From Streptomyces guryensis (GTDB lineage: Bacteria; Actinomycetota; Actinomycetes; Streptomycetales; Streptomycetaceae): 64,000 bases of DNA. The first letter of the stretch is position 1. Each line of letters starts with the position of its first letter. Of this stretch, positions 41,243 to 49,550 are shown piece after piece. The DNA lies in assembly GCF_021261325.1 (NCBI RefSeq), contig NZ_JAJSBI010000008.1:62001-126000 (forward strand). The letters run 5' to 3'. Below the pieces are notes generated by a model. It saw nothing but the letters and a program-made list of their open reading frames with translations, had not been told where the DNA came from and made no database searches. Both the position numbers and the translations under genes were made by a program.

Positions 41243-41512
41243 ATGCGCGCACGTCTTGCTGCCTCGGCGATCACCGTCGCCCTCGCCGGCGTCCTCATCA
41301 GCGCACCGACCGCTTCCGCGGCGACTCTGCCGTCCACCAACACGTCCCACCACTGCGTCAGTCACACCACCGGCGTGTGCGGCTGGACGCACCACCAGCG
41401 GCCGAGGGACAAGTACGAGACGGCGAAGTGCAAGGACGCCACCCTGTCCTACTCGCGGCACTCGCAGGGCACCTGTTCGCACCACCACGGCGTCCGGTAC
41501 TGGTTCAAGTAG
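41243..41512 (+). CDS. secreted DUF3761-family small protein
   Basis: An 89-residue exported protein. A Sec signal peptide ends with ASA at about residues 25-27. The mature part has four cysteines and a histidine-rich end (CKDATLSYSRHSQGTCSHHHG), the DUF3761 signature. Cysteines in CVSHTTGVC and in the C-terminal motif may form two disulfides. ATG at 41243 follows GGGGGAGG. Function is unknown. Confidence 0.9.
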   Translation: MRARLAASAITVALAGVLISAPTASAATLPSTNTSHHCVSHTTGVCGWTHHQRPRDKYETAKCKDATLSYSRHSQGTCSHHHGVRYWFK

Positions 41513-41601
41513 GCCGCCACCGGACGTCAGACGCCTTCGGCCGCCTCGAAGGCGATCCCGTCGAGGATCGCTCGCGAACAGTACTCCCCGAACCGGGACA
41601 T

Positions 41602-41623
41602 GTGTACACGCGAATGCGTACAC
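41602..41623 (+). promoter_or_regulatory. autoregulatory operator of the toxin-antitoxin pair
   Basis: TGTGTACA (TGTACA core at 41603-41608) and GCGTACAC (41616-41623) lie 8 bases before the antitoxin start. The E. coli YefM operator consists of palindromes with a TGTACA core (established), so this is a good candidate for the site bound by the antitoxin or complex here. Confidence 0.6.
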
Positions 41624-41630
41624 TCATGTC

Positions 41631-41903
41631 ATGACTGAGAACACCGTGACCGTGCGGGAGGCCCGCGCGCACCTCGCCGACCACATCAACCGGGCCGAGG
41701 AAGGCGTTCCGACCATCATCACGCGCAACGGCGCCCCGGTGGCCGCCGTGGTCCCGATCGCCGACTTCGAAGCGCTGGAGGAAGCGGCCGACGTCATGCT
41801 GGCGCGCGAGGCCGAAGCGGTCCTGGCCGAGGGCGGCCCCACCGTGACGATGGCGGAACTGCTGGCCGACCTGTTCACCGAGCAGGACGGCAACGCGGCG
41901 TGA
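41631..41903 (+). CDS. Phd/YefM-family antitoxin
   Basis: A 90-residue antitoxin. The N-terminal DNA-binding Phd fold is seen in VTVREARAHLADHINRAEEG and TIITRNGAPVAAVVPIADFEAL. The acidic C-terminal tail (about residues 55-90) should wrap the toxin. The stop overlaps the toxin start by four bases (GTGA). A TGTACA-type operator lies directly upstream, so the pair is probably autoregulated. Confidence 0.92.
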   Translation: MTENTVTVREARAHLADHINRAEEGVPTIITRNGAPVAAVVPIADFEALEEAADVMLAREAEAVLAEGGPTVTMAELLADLFTEQDGNAA

Positions 41904-42169
41904 AGTACGCCTTCCGGTTCACCACGGCGGCGCACCGGCAGCTCCGGGCCATCAGCCGGCCCGACGCCATGCGCATCCTGACCGCGCTGACCGCGCTCGG
42001 TGACGACCCGTACCGCGAGGACGCCGACGTCAAGAAGCTCACCGGCCCGTCCGGGCTCTACCGGCTCCGGGTCGGAAGCTTCCGGGTCGCCTACCAGATC
42101 AACGACGGTGAACTCGTCATCCTCGTCGTCAAGGTGGGCGACCGGCGGGACGTGTACCGCAGCCTGTAG
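41900..42169 (+). CDS. RelE/ParE-family toxin
   Basis: An 89-residue toxin of the RelE fold. Basic and family-typical blocks are KYAFRFTTAAHRQLRAI, VKKLTGPSGLYRLRVGSFRVAY and VVKVGDRRDVYRS. The GLYRLRVG-RV-Y core and the C-terminal Tyr-Arg point to RelE mRNA interferases rather than ParE. GTG start coupled to the antitoxin stop. It would cleave mRNA in the ribosome when the antitoxin is degraded (family knowledge). Confidence 0.92.
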   Translation: MKYAFRFTTAAHRQLRAISRPDAMRILTALTALGDDPYREDADVKKLTGPSGLYRLRVGSFRVAYQINDGELVILVVKVGDRRDVYRSL

Positions 42170-42173
42170 GCGG

Positions 42174-43811
42174 TCAGACCAAAGACCACGCGATCCCGTC
42201 GAGGATGTCGTGCTCACTGACCACGACCTCCTCGGCGCCGATCCGCTCCATGATCGACAGCAGTACGAGGGCTCCCGCGGCGATCACGTCGACGCGCCCC
42301 GGGTGCATGGAGGGGACGGCCGCGCGGTCGGCGTGGCTGGAGCGCAGCAGCCACTCGGTGATCTCGCGGACCTTGGCGCGGGAGATCCGGGAGTGGTGGA
42401 TGCGCTCCGAGTCGTACTCGGGCAGCTCCTGCGCGATCGCCGACACGGTCGTGACCGACCCCGCGAGTCCGACCAGCGTGCGCGCCTCGCGCAGCGGGAC
42501 CGTCTCCTGCGCGAGGTCGAGGGCGCGCTCGATGTCGGCCCGCATGGCCGCGATCTGCTCACCGGTCGGCGGGTCGGTGACCTTGCCGTTCCGGACGAGG
42601 TGCCGCTCGGTCATCCGCACGCATCCGACGTCGACGGAGCGCGCCGCCCGCACATGGTCGTCGCCCACGACGAACTCGGTCGAGCCGCCGCCGATGTCGA
42701 CCACCAGGTAAGGGCGGTCGAGGTCGTCACGCCCCTTCAGTTCCTCGGTCGCGCCCGTGAAGGAGAACTCGGCCTCCTGCTCGCCGGAGATGACCTCGGG
42801 CTCGACACCCAGGATGTCCACGACGCCCCGTACGAACTCCTCGCGGTTCGAGGCGTCCCGGGAGGCCGAGGTGGCCACGAACCGCACCTTCTCGGCGCCC
42901 AGTTCGCGGATCACCTCCGCGAAGTCGCGGCAGGCCGCGAAGGTCCGCTCCAGCGCCTCGGGGGCCAGCCGCCCGGTCCGGTCCACGTCCTGTCCGAGCC
43001 GCACGATGGTCATGCGCCGGTCGAGCTCCAGCAGTTCACCGGTGGCCGGGCTGACGTCCGCGACCAAGAGCCGGATGGAGTTCGTGCCGCAGTCGACGGC
43101 GGCGACCCGGCTGAAGCCGGCGGGGACGAGAGGGGCGTACGCGAAGAAGCCGCTGCGGACCTCGGTGGGATCGGTGACCTCGCCCTCCTCGCCGGGGTGC
43201 TCGTCCGCCGGGTCGGGGGCCGCGAGCGGCTTGAAGGCGAAGTGGCCCGTGCCGCCCTCGGAGACGTCCGTCTGCCATCCCTCGCCGGCCGGCGGACCGC
43301 AGGGCGTCACGCACGGTCCCTTCAGCCACCACTCCGGGAGCATCCCGATCGCCTCGTCGCCGAGCGGGTTGACGCCCGGGCCCGCGGCCAGCGAGTGGCC
43401 CACCAGCACGTGCAGGCACTTCACCCGGTCGGGCATGCCGCCCGCGCTCGGGAAGCCCTCCAGGACCTCGATGGCGTCACGGCGCGCGATGTAGTCCTCA
43501 TGCGCGGCGCGGTACGCGGCGGCGAGTTCCGGGTCGGTCGCCAGCCGCTCCGTCATCTCCTTCATGACGCCGTTCGCCTCCAGCGTGCCGATCGCCGAGG
43601 CGGCACGGGGGCACGTCAGGTAGTACGTCGTCGGGAAGGGCGTGCCGTCCGGCAGGCGAGGGGCCGTCTCCACGACGTCCGGCTGCCCGCAGGGGCAGCG
43701 GTGCGCGATCGCACGCAGGCCGCGCGGCGGTCGCCCGAGCTGCTGCTTGAATGCCTCGACGTCGGCGTCGGTGGGCTCGGTGCGCGGGGTGGGCGGCGGG
43801 GGCGTTTCCAT
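42174..43811 (-). CDS. DUF501 domain fused to Ppx/GppA exopolyphosphatase
   Basis: A 544-residue protein in one uninterrupted frame. Residues about 15-160 are a DUF501 domain (FKQQLGRPPRGLRAIAHRCPCG, PTTYYLTCPRA, MPDRVKCLHVLVGHSLA). A linker of about 70 residues follows. Residues about 233-544 are a Ppx/GppA domain with RVAAVDCGTNSIRLLV, VRFVATSASRDASN, VISGEQEAEFSF and the phosphate-binding VVDIGGGSTEF. In related actinobacteria these are normally separate neighbouring genes next to eno and divIC (recollection). No start codon is visible at the domain border. ATG at 43811 is chosen; GTG at 43841 is also open. Confidence 0.85.
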   Translation of the reverse strand: METPPPPTPRTEPTDADVEAFKQQLGRPPRGLRAIAHRCPCGQPDVVETAPRLPDGTPFPTTYYLTCPRAASAIGTLEANGVMKEMTERLATDPELAAAYRAAHEDYIARRDAIEVLEGFPSAGGMPDRVKCLHVLVGHSLAAGPGVNPLGDEAIGMLPEWWLKGPCVTPCGPPAGEGWQTDVSEGGTGHFAFKPLAAPDPADEHPGEEGEVTDPTEVRSGFFAYAPLVPAGFSRVAAVDCGTNSIRLLVADVSPATGELLELDRRMTIVRLGQDVDRTGRLAPEALERTFAACRDFAEVIRELGAEKVRFVATSASRDASNREEFVRGVVDILGVEPEVISGEQEAEFSFTGATEELKGRDDLDRPYLVVDIGGGSTEFVVGDDHVRAARSVDVGCVRMTERHLVRNGKVTDPPTGEQIAAMRADIERALDLAQETVPLREARTLVGLAGSVTTVSAIAQELPEYDSERIHHSRISRAKVREITEWLLRSSHADRAAVPSMHPGRVDVIAAGALVLLSIMERIGAEEVVVSEHDILDGIAWSLV

Positions 43812-43857
43812 GCCTGAACTGAATTCCTCTGTCGGTATCACTGGTCGGAAGGCCTGA

Positions 43858-44334
43858 TCACTGGTCGGAGGCGTCCGACTTGTCGACCCCGTCCCAGACG
43901 TTCGTGTACCAGGGGCGGTGGCCCGCTCCCTGCTCGAAGCGCGACTGCCTGGCCGTGCTCGGGTCGATCACGACGTAACTGGTCTCCCCGGGCAGCACAT
44001 AGTGCAGCCGCAGCCGGATCTGCTGCTCGGCGTACTCGTCGTCCTGCCAGCGCGCCTTCAGGTCGCGCAGTTGCTCGACCCGCGCCCTGGCCTGCTCCCT
44101 CTGCCGCTGGAGATCGGCGATCTGGGAGCGCTGGGAGACGTACTGCCTTATGGGGTACGCGAGGGCCACCACCATCGAGCACAGCACCAGGGCGAGCAGC
44201 GCCGCCCGGCCGGTCAGCCGGGACCTGCGGGCCTGCCGCTTGGTCTGGGAGCGGTAGACCCGGGCCGCCGTCTGCTCGCCGAGCAGCCTGATCCTGGTCG
44301 CGGTGGAGAACCGGTCCCGGTCCTTCACGGCCAT
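43858..44334 (-). CDS. DivIC/FtsB-like septum formation initiator
   Basis: A 158-residue bitopic membrane protein. A basic cytoplasmic N-terminus (about 1-42) precedes one transmembrane helix (about 44-62), a coiled coil (about 65-95, SQRSQIADLQRQREQARARV) and the DivIC-family motif DDEYAEQQIRLRLHYVLPGE. It should act in the FtsQ/FtsL divisome subcomplex. It lies between eno and the DUF501-Ppx gene, the usual actinobacterial order. Confidence 0.92.
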   Translation of the reverse strand: MAVKDRDRFSTATRIRLLGEQTAARVYRSQTKRQARRSRLTGRAALLALVLCSMVVALAYPIRQYVSQRSQIADLQRQREQARARVEQLRDLKARWQDDEYAEQQIRLRLHYVLPGETSYVVIDPSTARQSRFEQGAGHRPWYTNVWDGVDKSDASDQ

Positions 44335-44351
44335 GTTCCCCGCCTCCCGTC

Positions 44352-44406
44352 ATACGTGCGTACGTCCCCGCACACGGTACGGGACCGGTACGGGGACGTA
44401 CGTACG
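44352..44406 (-). terminator. hairpin between eno and the divIC-like gene
   Basis: GTACGTCCCCG (44360-44370) pairs with CGGGGACGTAC (44391-44401), and the outer CGTACG arms add pairs. It lies about 50 bases past the eno stop and just upstream of the divIC-like start, so it could terminate or attenuate read-through. Confidence 0.6.
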
Positions 44407-44452
44407 ACTGGCTAGGACTTAGCCCAGGTTGGGTCAGCCCATGAGCCTTTGC

Positions 44453-45733
44453 TCAGCCCTTGAAGCGGGGGAACGCGCTGCGGCCCGCGTACTCCGCGGC
44501 GTCGTCGAGGATCTCCTCGATGCGCAGCAGCTGGTTGTACTTGGCGACGCGGTCCGAGCGGGCCGGGGCGCCGGTCTTGATCTGGCCGCAGTTCACCGCG
44601 ACGGCGAGGTCGGCGATGGTGACGTCCTCGGTCTCGCCGGAGCGGTGGGACATCATGCACTTGAAGCCGTTGCGCTGGGCCATCTCGACGGCGTCCAGCG
44701 TCTCGGTCAGCGAGCCGATCTGGTTCACCTTGACGAGCAGGGCGTTGGCGGAGCCCTCCTCGATGCCGCGGGCCAGGCGCTCAGGGTTGGTGACGAAGAG
44801 GTCGTCGCCGACGATCTGGACCTTGTCGCCCAGCTTGTCGGTGATGACCTTCCAGCCGGCCCAGTCGTCCTCGAACAGCGGGTCCTCGATGGAGACGAGC
44901 GGGTAGGCCGCCACGAGCTCCTCGTAGTACTCGGTCATCTCGGCGGCCGAGCGGGACTTGCCCTCGAACTCGTACTTGCCGTCCTTGTAGAACTCGGACG
45001 CGGCGACGTCGAGCGCGAGCGCGATCTGCTCGCCGGGGACGTAGCCGGCCTGCTTGATGGCCTCGATGATGAGGTCGAGCGCGGCGCGGTTGGACTCCAG
45101 GTTCGGGGCGAAGCCGCCCTCGTCGCCGAGGCCGGTGGACAGGCCCTTGGTCTTCAGCACCTTCTTGAGGGTGTGGTACACCTCGGCGCCCCAGCGCAGG
45201 GCCTCGGAGAAGGACTCCGCGCCGATCGGGGCGATCATGAACTCCTGGATGTCCACGTTGGAGTCGGCGTGCGAGCCGCCGTTCAGGATGTTCATCATCG
45301 GCACCGGAAGCAGGTGCGCGTTCGGGCCGCCCAGGTAGCGGAAGAGCGGGAGGTCGCTGGCCTCGGAGGCGGCGTGGGCGACGGCGAGGGAGACGCCGAG
45401 GATGGCGTTGGCGCCGAGGGAGCCCTTGTTGTCGGTGGCGTCCAGGTCGAACATGGCCTGGTCGATCAGGCGCTGCTCGGTGGCGTCGTAGCCGACCAGC
45501 TCCGGGCCGATCTGCTCGATGACGGCGAGGACGGCCTTCTCGACACCCTTGCCCTGGTAGCGGTTGGGGTCACCGTCGCGCAGCTCGATGGCCTCGAAGG
45601 CGCCCGTGGAGGCGCCGGACGGGACGGCGGCACGACCCGTGCTGCCGTCGTCGAGGCCGACCTCGACCTCGACCGTGGGGTTGCCTCGGGAGTCCAGGAT
45701 TTCCCGGGCTACGACGACGTCGATGGACGGCAC
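44453..45733 (-). CDS. eno: enolase
   Basis: A 426-residue glycolytic enzyme interconverting 2-phosphoglycerate and phosphoenolpyruvate. Family blocks include REILDSRGNPTVEVEV, GASTGAFEA, GLGDEGGFAPNL (Glu), SIEDPLFEDDW and the signature LLVKVNQIGSLTET with catalytic Lys, then MMSHRSGETED. GTG at 45733 is preferred over ATG at 45739 because AAGGAG stands six bases before the GTG and enolases start with PSID. Single gene, upstream of the cell-division gene. Confidence 0.97.
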   Translation of the reverse strand: MPSIDVVVAREILDSRGNPTVEVEVGLDDGSTGRAAVPSGASTGAFEAIELRDGDPNRYQGKGVEKAVLAVIEQIGPELVGYDATEQRLIDQAMFDLDATDNKGSLGANAILGVSLAVAHAASEASDLPLFRYLGGPNAHLLPVPMMNILNGGSHADSNVDIQEFMIAPIGAESFSEALRWGAEVYHTLKKVLKTKGLSTGLGDEGGFAPNLESNRAALDLIIEAIKQAGYVPGEQIALALDVAASEFYKDGKYEFEGKSRSAAEMTEYYEELVAAYPLVSIEDPLFEDDWAGWKVITDKLGDKVQIVGDDLFVTNPERLARGIEEGSANALLVKVNQIGSLTETLDAVEMAQRNGFKCMMSHRSGETEDVTIADLAVAVNCGQIKTGAPARSDRVAKYNQLLRIEEILDDAAEYAGRSAFPRFKG

Positions 45734-45888
45734 GAGCATCTCCTTCTTGGATGTGACACGGCTACGGCAGTAGCGCGGTGACTCTGCGGGACGAGCCTAA
45801 CCGCCTGGGGCCGATCGGCCACGCTGCCGACCACCCCTTGGGCAGAACCGAGAGTAAATTGTTTCCGAACGGAACAAAGAGCGGGGGC

Positions 45889-45939
45889 AAAAAAGAACCC
45901 CGCCCCGGTGCGTACGGGGGAACACGCACCGGAGCGGGG
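45889..45939 (-). terminator. Rho-independent terminator of the first rpf gene
   Basis: CCCCGCCCCGGTGCGT (45898-45913) pairs with ACGCACCGGAGCGGGG (45924-45939) with one mismatch. On the minus strand the hairpin is followed by a T-run (the complement of the A-run at 45889-45894), about 95 bases past the stop of the leftward rpf gene. Confidence 0.85.
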
Positions 45940-46033
45940 AGCCCGTGGGGGACGGGGGTGGCCCTCACGTGCCCTCCACGATGGGGGACACGGCTGTGAG
46001 GGCGCTGTGGTCCAGCCTGCCGTCAGCCCTGTG

Positions 46034-46723
46034 TCACTTCAGGTGCAGCTGCTGGCCCGGGTAGATGAGGTTGGCGTCCTCGACGATGTCCTTGTTCAGC
46101 TTGAACAGCTTCTGCCAGCCGCCCTTTACGCCGTGCTTCTCGGCGATCGAGCTGAGGGTGTCGCCCTTGACGACCTTGTACTCGCCGTCGCCCTTCTTGA
46201 CCTTCTTGCCGGTCGGGGTGGTGACGGTCTTCGTGCTCTTCTGGGTCTTGGTGCTCTCGGTCTTCGCGGCCGGGCGCTCGGCGGAGCGGGAGGCGGCCTG
46301 CGAGTCGGTGGAGCGGGAGGTGTTCGACGAGGGGGCGCTGCCGTTGTAGGCGGCGCCGGACAGGCCCGTGCCGCAGACCGGCCAGGCACCCTTGCCCTGC
46401 GCGGCGAGGACCTTCTCGGCGACGGCTATCTGCGCGGACTTGCTGGCCTGGTTGGCCTGCGCGGCGTACTGCGTGCCGCCGTACGCGGCCCAGGTGGAGG
46501 CGGAGAACTGCAGGCCGCCGTAGTAGCCGTTCCCGGTGTTGATGGCCCAGTTGCCGCCGGACTCGCACTGGGCGACCGTGTCCCACTCGGAGGCGGTGGC
46601 GGCGGAGGCGTTGCCGGCCGCCATCAGCGGAGCGGCGATGGCGACACCGGTCACGCCGGCCAGCGCGGCGGCGCGGGTGGCCTTGGACGGACGACGGTGC
46701 TTGCCCTTACCGGAAAACAGCAT
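46034..46723 (-). CDS. rpfA: resuscitation-promoting factor (Rpf-LysM)
   Basis: A 229-residue secreted peptidoglycan-cleaving enzyme. A basic start and hydrophobic signal peptide end at ASA near residue 42. The Rpf domain (about 44-118) has WDTVAQCESGGNWAINTG with the catalytic Glu and the Cys pair. A Ser/Thr/Lys linker leads to a C-terminal LysM (about 180-229, YKVVKGDTLSSIAEKHGV). It remodels the wall during spore germination (family knowledge). A c-di-AMP riboswitch lies in its leader, which supports the rpfA assignment from S. coelicolor work as I remember it. Confidence 0.92.
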   Translation of the reverse strand: MLFSGKGKHRRPSKATRAAALAGVTGVAIAAPLMAAGNASAATASEWDTVAQCESGGNWAINTGNGYYGGLQFSASTWAAYGGTQYAAQANQASKSAQIAVAEKVLAAQGKGAWPVCGTGLSGAAYNGSAPSSNTSRSTDSQAASRSAERPAAKTESTKTQKSTKTVTTPTGKKVKKGDGEYKVVKGDTLSSIAEKHGVKGGWQKLFKLNKDIVEDANLIYPGQQLHLK

Positions 46724-46740
46724 GGTTCGATCCCCTCACC

Positions 46741-46890
46741 GACGCCTGCGAGGTGAGCTGTCGGGTTCGGGCCGGTTGAGTTGCCCGGCCGTGCCCTCGC
46801 TTCCACGAGACACGGCTACACCCCTAGCCGTCCGTCAACTGCCCGGGCCGGCGCCTACCTTGGGTCCCCCGCTCCTGCCTACGGCGCTTG
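46741..46890 (-). promoter_or_regulatory. c-di-AMP (ydaO-yuaA) riboswitch upstream of rpfA
   Basis: Read on the minus strand, the leader contains GGGGGACCCA (46870-46861), GGGGTGTAGCCG (46824-46813) and the conserved 3' block CCGAACCCGACAGCT followed by CACCTCGCAGGCG (about 46775-46743). These are the hallmarks of the ydaO class, with pseudo-symmetric stems joined by a long P-region. High c-di-AMP turns such switches off in known cases. The aptamer ends about 20 bases before the start codon of rpfA; exact ends are estimates. Confidence 0.88.
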
Positions 46891-47091
46891 ACGCGACGAC
46901 TGTTCCCGTACGGCCGCTGGCAGGATTCGGCGTTGCGGCAGCCGGGGCTCGTGTTGACGAGCGGTGACGACGGTAGACACGCGATCCGTCGAATTTCAAA
47001 GACGATCAGGGCTTCTGAGACTCATCCCACACTTTCACCAAACCGGACATTCAGTGGCGAAGCGTGACGTGAACTCCCGTTGTTTTTCGCC

Positions 47092-48093
47092 CTATTCGGT
47101 ACCGAGTTTCAGGGTCTGACCGGCGAAGATGTGGTTCGGGTCGGTGCCGATGGCGTTCTTGTTCTCGGAATAGAGCGCCCGCCACCCGCCGTCCAGGCCA
47201 AGGGAGTCGGCGATGGAGGCGAGGGTGTCTCCGGCGCGGACCGTGTACGCGTCCGCCGTGCGGCTGTCAGTCTTGGTCTTCGCCTTGGTCTTGTCGGCGG
47301 CTTCGTCGGCGTTGGCGCCGCGGTGGCGGCCGGTGCCGGTCGGACTGGTGTCGACGAGGCTCCAAGAGCCCAGCGCCTGCCCGGAATTGTCCGAGTCGTC
47401 ACTCTTCGCGTTATCTGTGGGCGAGCTGTCGCCGCCCTGAGTGTTGCCCGTGGCCTTCCCGGACGGGGAGGTGGACGGTGAGGCGGATGTGCCGGATTCG
47501 GTGGAGTTGTCCGTCGCGCTCGCGGAAGTCGATGGGGAGGCACTGGAAGAGGAGCCGGAGGACGAATCCGACGAAGAGGACCCATCGGAAGTGTTGCTCG
47601 ACGAGCCGGACGACGAGTTGGACAGGCCGGTGGAGTCGGACGCCCCGGACGAATCAGACGAGCCGGACGAACCGGAACCACCGCCCAGCACACCCGTGTC
47701 GACGTCGGCCGATCCCGAGCTCTTGGTCAGTCCGGAGGTCAGTCCGCAGGTGTGGAAGGCGCCGACGCCCTGGTCGTCCAGGAGCTTCTCGGCGACGGCT
47801 ATCTGCTGGTTGCGGCTGGCCAGGTCGGCGCTGGGGGCGTAGTCGAGGCCGCCGTACTTCTCCCAGTTCTCCTGGGTCAACTTGAGGCCGCCGTAGAACC
47901 CGTTGCCGCTGTTCTCGCTCCAGGAGCCGCCGGTCTCGCACTGCGCCACCTTGTCCCACGTGGTGCCGTCGGCGGCGCTGGCGCCACCCGCGGCGAAGAG
48001 CGGGATCGCGATGGCGGAGCCGGTCACTCCGGCGGCGACGAGGAGAGCCGGAGCCTGACGGGGGCGACGGTGTCGACCGTTCCCGGAGAGCAT
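47092..48093 (-). CDS. rpfC: resuscitation-promoting factor with Ser-rich linker and LysM
   Basis: A 333-residue secreted relative of the neighbouring Rpf protein. A signal peptide is followed by an Rpf domain with WDKVAQCETGGSWSENSG (catalytic Glu in CETGG) and the second Cys in TCGL. A Ser/Asp/Thr-rich linker of about 150 residues follows, then a C-terminal LysM (YTVRAGDTLASIADSLGL). ATG at 48093 is chosen, since the ORF's upstream codons lack homology. The paralogue order and size match rpfC beside rpfA as I remember it. I found no riboswitch in its own leader. Confidence 0.88.
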   Translation of the reverse strand: MLSGNGRHRRPRQAPALLVAAGVTGSAIAIPLFAAGGASAADGTTWDKVAQCETGGSWSENSGNGFYGGLKLTQENWEKYGGLDYAPSADLASRNQQIAVAEKLLDDQGVGAFHTCGLTSGLTKSSGSADVDTGVLGGGSGSSGSSDSSGASDSTGLSNSSSGSSSNTSDGSSSSDSSSGSSSSASPSTSASATDNSTESGTSASPSTSPSGKATGNTQGGDSSPTDNAKSDDSDNSGQALGSWSLVDTSPTGTGRHRGANADEAADKTKAKTKTDSRTADAYTVRAGDTLASIADSLGLDGGWRALYSENKNAIGTDPNHIFAGQTLKLGTE

Positions 48094-48311
48094 GCGGAGG
48101 CCTTTCGCGAGACAGCAGTGACCGCGCGGCGCATGACACCGACAGGCGTTCGATACCACCGCGCTGGTCCGTGAAGGTAGCCGCTGCCGATCACTTGTCA
48201 CAAGTTAATGCCGCGTAGATCACGTGAAGATCACAGGCTTGAACGCGCGTCATCTTTGACCGGTTCGCTGCGGCGGCGCATTCACCGGCAAGCTCCCGAT
48301 ACGGTCGTCCC

Positions 48312-49550
48312 GTGAACGTCCCGAACACCGCTCCCGAACTCTTCACCTGGGAATTCGCCGGCGACCCGTATCCGGCCTACGCCTGGTTGCGCGAGCACTC
48401 CCCCGTCCACTGGACGACACTTCCCAGCGGCGTCGAGGCATGGCTGGTGACCCGCTACGCCGACGCCCGTCAGGCGCTCGCGGACGGGCGGCTCTCGAAG
48501 AACCCCGAGCATCATGCCGAGGACGCGCAGGGCAAGAGCAGGACGGGGATCCCGGGTGAGCGCAGCGCCAATCTGATGACGCATCTGCTCAATATCGACC
48601 CGCCGGACCACACCCGGCTGCGCCGCCTCGTCTCCAAGGCGTTCACCCCGCGCCGGGTGGCCGAATTCACGCCGCGTGTGCAGGAGTTGACGGACGATCT
48701 CATCGACCGGTTCGCGCCGCACGGTGAGGCCGATCTCATCCACGACTTCGCGTTCCCCCTCCCCATCTATGCGATCTGCGATCTGCTCGGCGTCCCGCGC
48801 GAGGATCAGGACGACTTCCGCGACTGGGCGGGGATGATGATCCGGCACGGCGGCGGCCCGCGGGGCGGCGTCGCCCGCTCGGTGAAGAAGATCCGCGGCT
48901 ATCTCGCCGAACTCATCCACCGCAAACGGGGCGACCTCGGCGACGACCTGATCTCGGGCCTCATCCGCGCCTCCGACCACGGCGAGCACCTCACCGAGAA
49001 CGAGGCCGCCGCGATGTGCTTCGTACTTCTCTTCGCAGGCTTCGAGACCACCATCAACCTGATCGGCAATGGGACATATGCGCTTTTGCGCAATCCCGGG
49101 CAGCGACAGCGGCTCCAGGAGTCCATCGGGCGCGGCGAGACCGCCCTGCTGGACACCGGTATAGAGGAGCTGCTCCGCTACGACGGCCCCGTGGAACTGG
49201 CCACCTGGCGCTTCGCCACCGAGCCGCTCACCATCGGCGGGCAGCGCATCGCCACCGGGGACCCCGTCCTGGTCGTCCTGGCCGCGGCGGACCGCGACCC
49301 GGCACGCTTCTCGGAGCCCGACACGCTCGATCTCACCCGCCGGGACAACCAGCACCTCGGATACGGCCACGGCATCCACTACTGCCTCGGCGCTCCGCTG
49401 GCCCGACTCGAGGGCCGCACCGCCCTGGAGACCCTGCTGCGCCGCCTGCCCGACCTGGAGCTCGCCGCCGACCCGGCCGATCTGCGCTGGCGGGGCGGGC
49501 TCATCATGCGCGGACTACGGGACCTGCCCGTGCGGTTCACCGCCACCTGA
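48312..49550 (+). CDS. cytochrome P450
   Basis: A 412-residue soluble bacterial P450. The oxygen-binding helix is LLFAGFETTINLIGN, the ExxR motif is in GIEELLRY, and the haem-ligand loop is GYGHGIHYCLGAPLARLEG with Cys at about residue 358. The HLLNIDPPDHTRLRRLVSKAF and LTENEAAAMC blocks are typical of CYP105/107-type proteins. GTG at 48312 is used; no good ribosome site is seen. No ferredoxin or biosynthetic genes are adjacent, so the substrate is unknown. Its 3' end overlaps mazG by 36 bases. Confidence 0.93.
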   Translation: MNVPNTAPELFTWEFAGDPYPAYAWLREHSPVHWTTLPSGVEAWLVTRYADARQALADGRLSKNPEHHAEDAQGKSRTGIPGERSANLMTHLLNIDPPDHTRLRRLVSKAFTPRRVAEFTPRVQELTDDLIDRFAPHGEADLIHDFAFPLPIYAICDLLGVPREDQDDFRDWAGMMIRHGGGPRGGVARSVKKIRGYLAELIHRKRGDLGDDLISGLIRASDHGEHLTENEAAAMCFVLLFAGFETTINLIGNGTYALLRNPGQRQRLQESIGRGETALLDTGIEELLRYDGPVELATWRFATEPLTIGGQRIATGDPVLVVLAAADRDPARFSEPDTLDLTRRDNQHLGYGHGIHYCLGAPLARLEGRTALETLLRRLPDLELAADPADLRWRGGLIMRGLRDLPVRFTAT

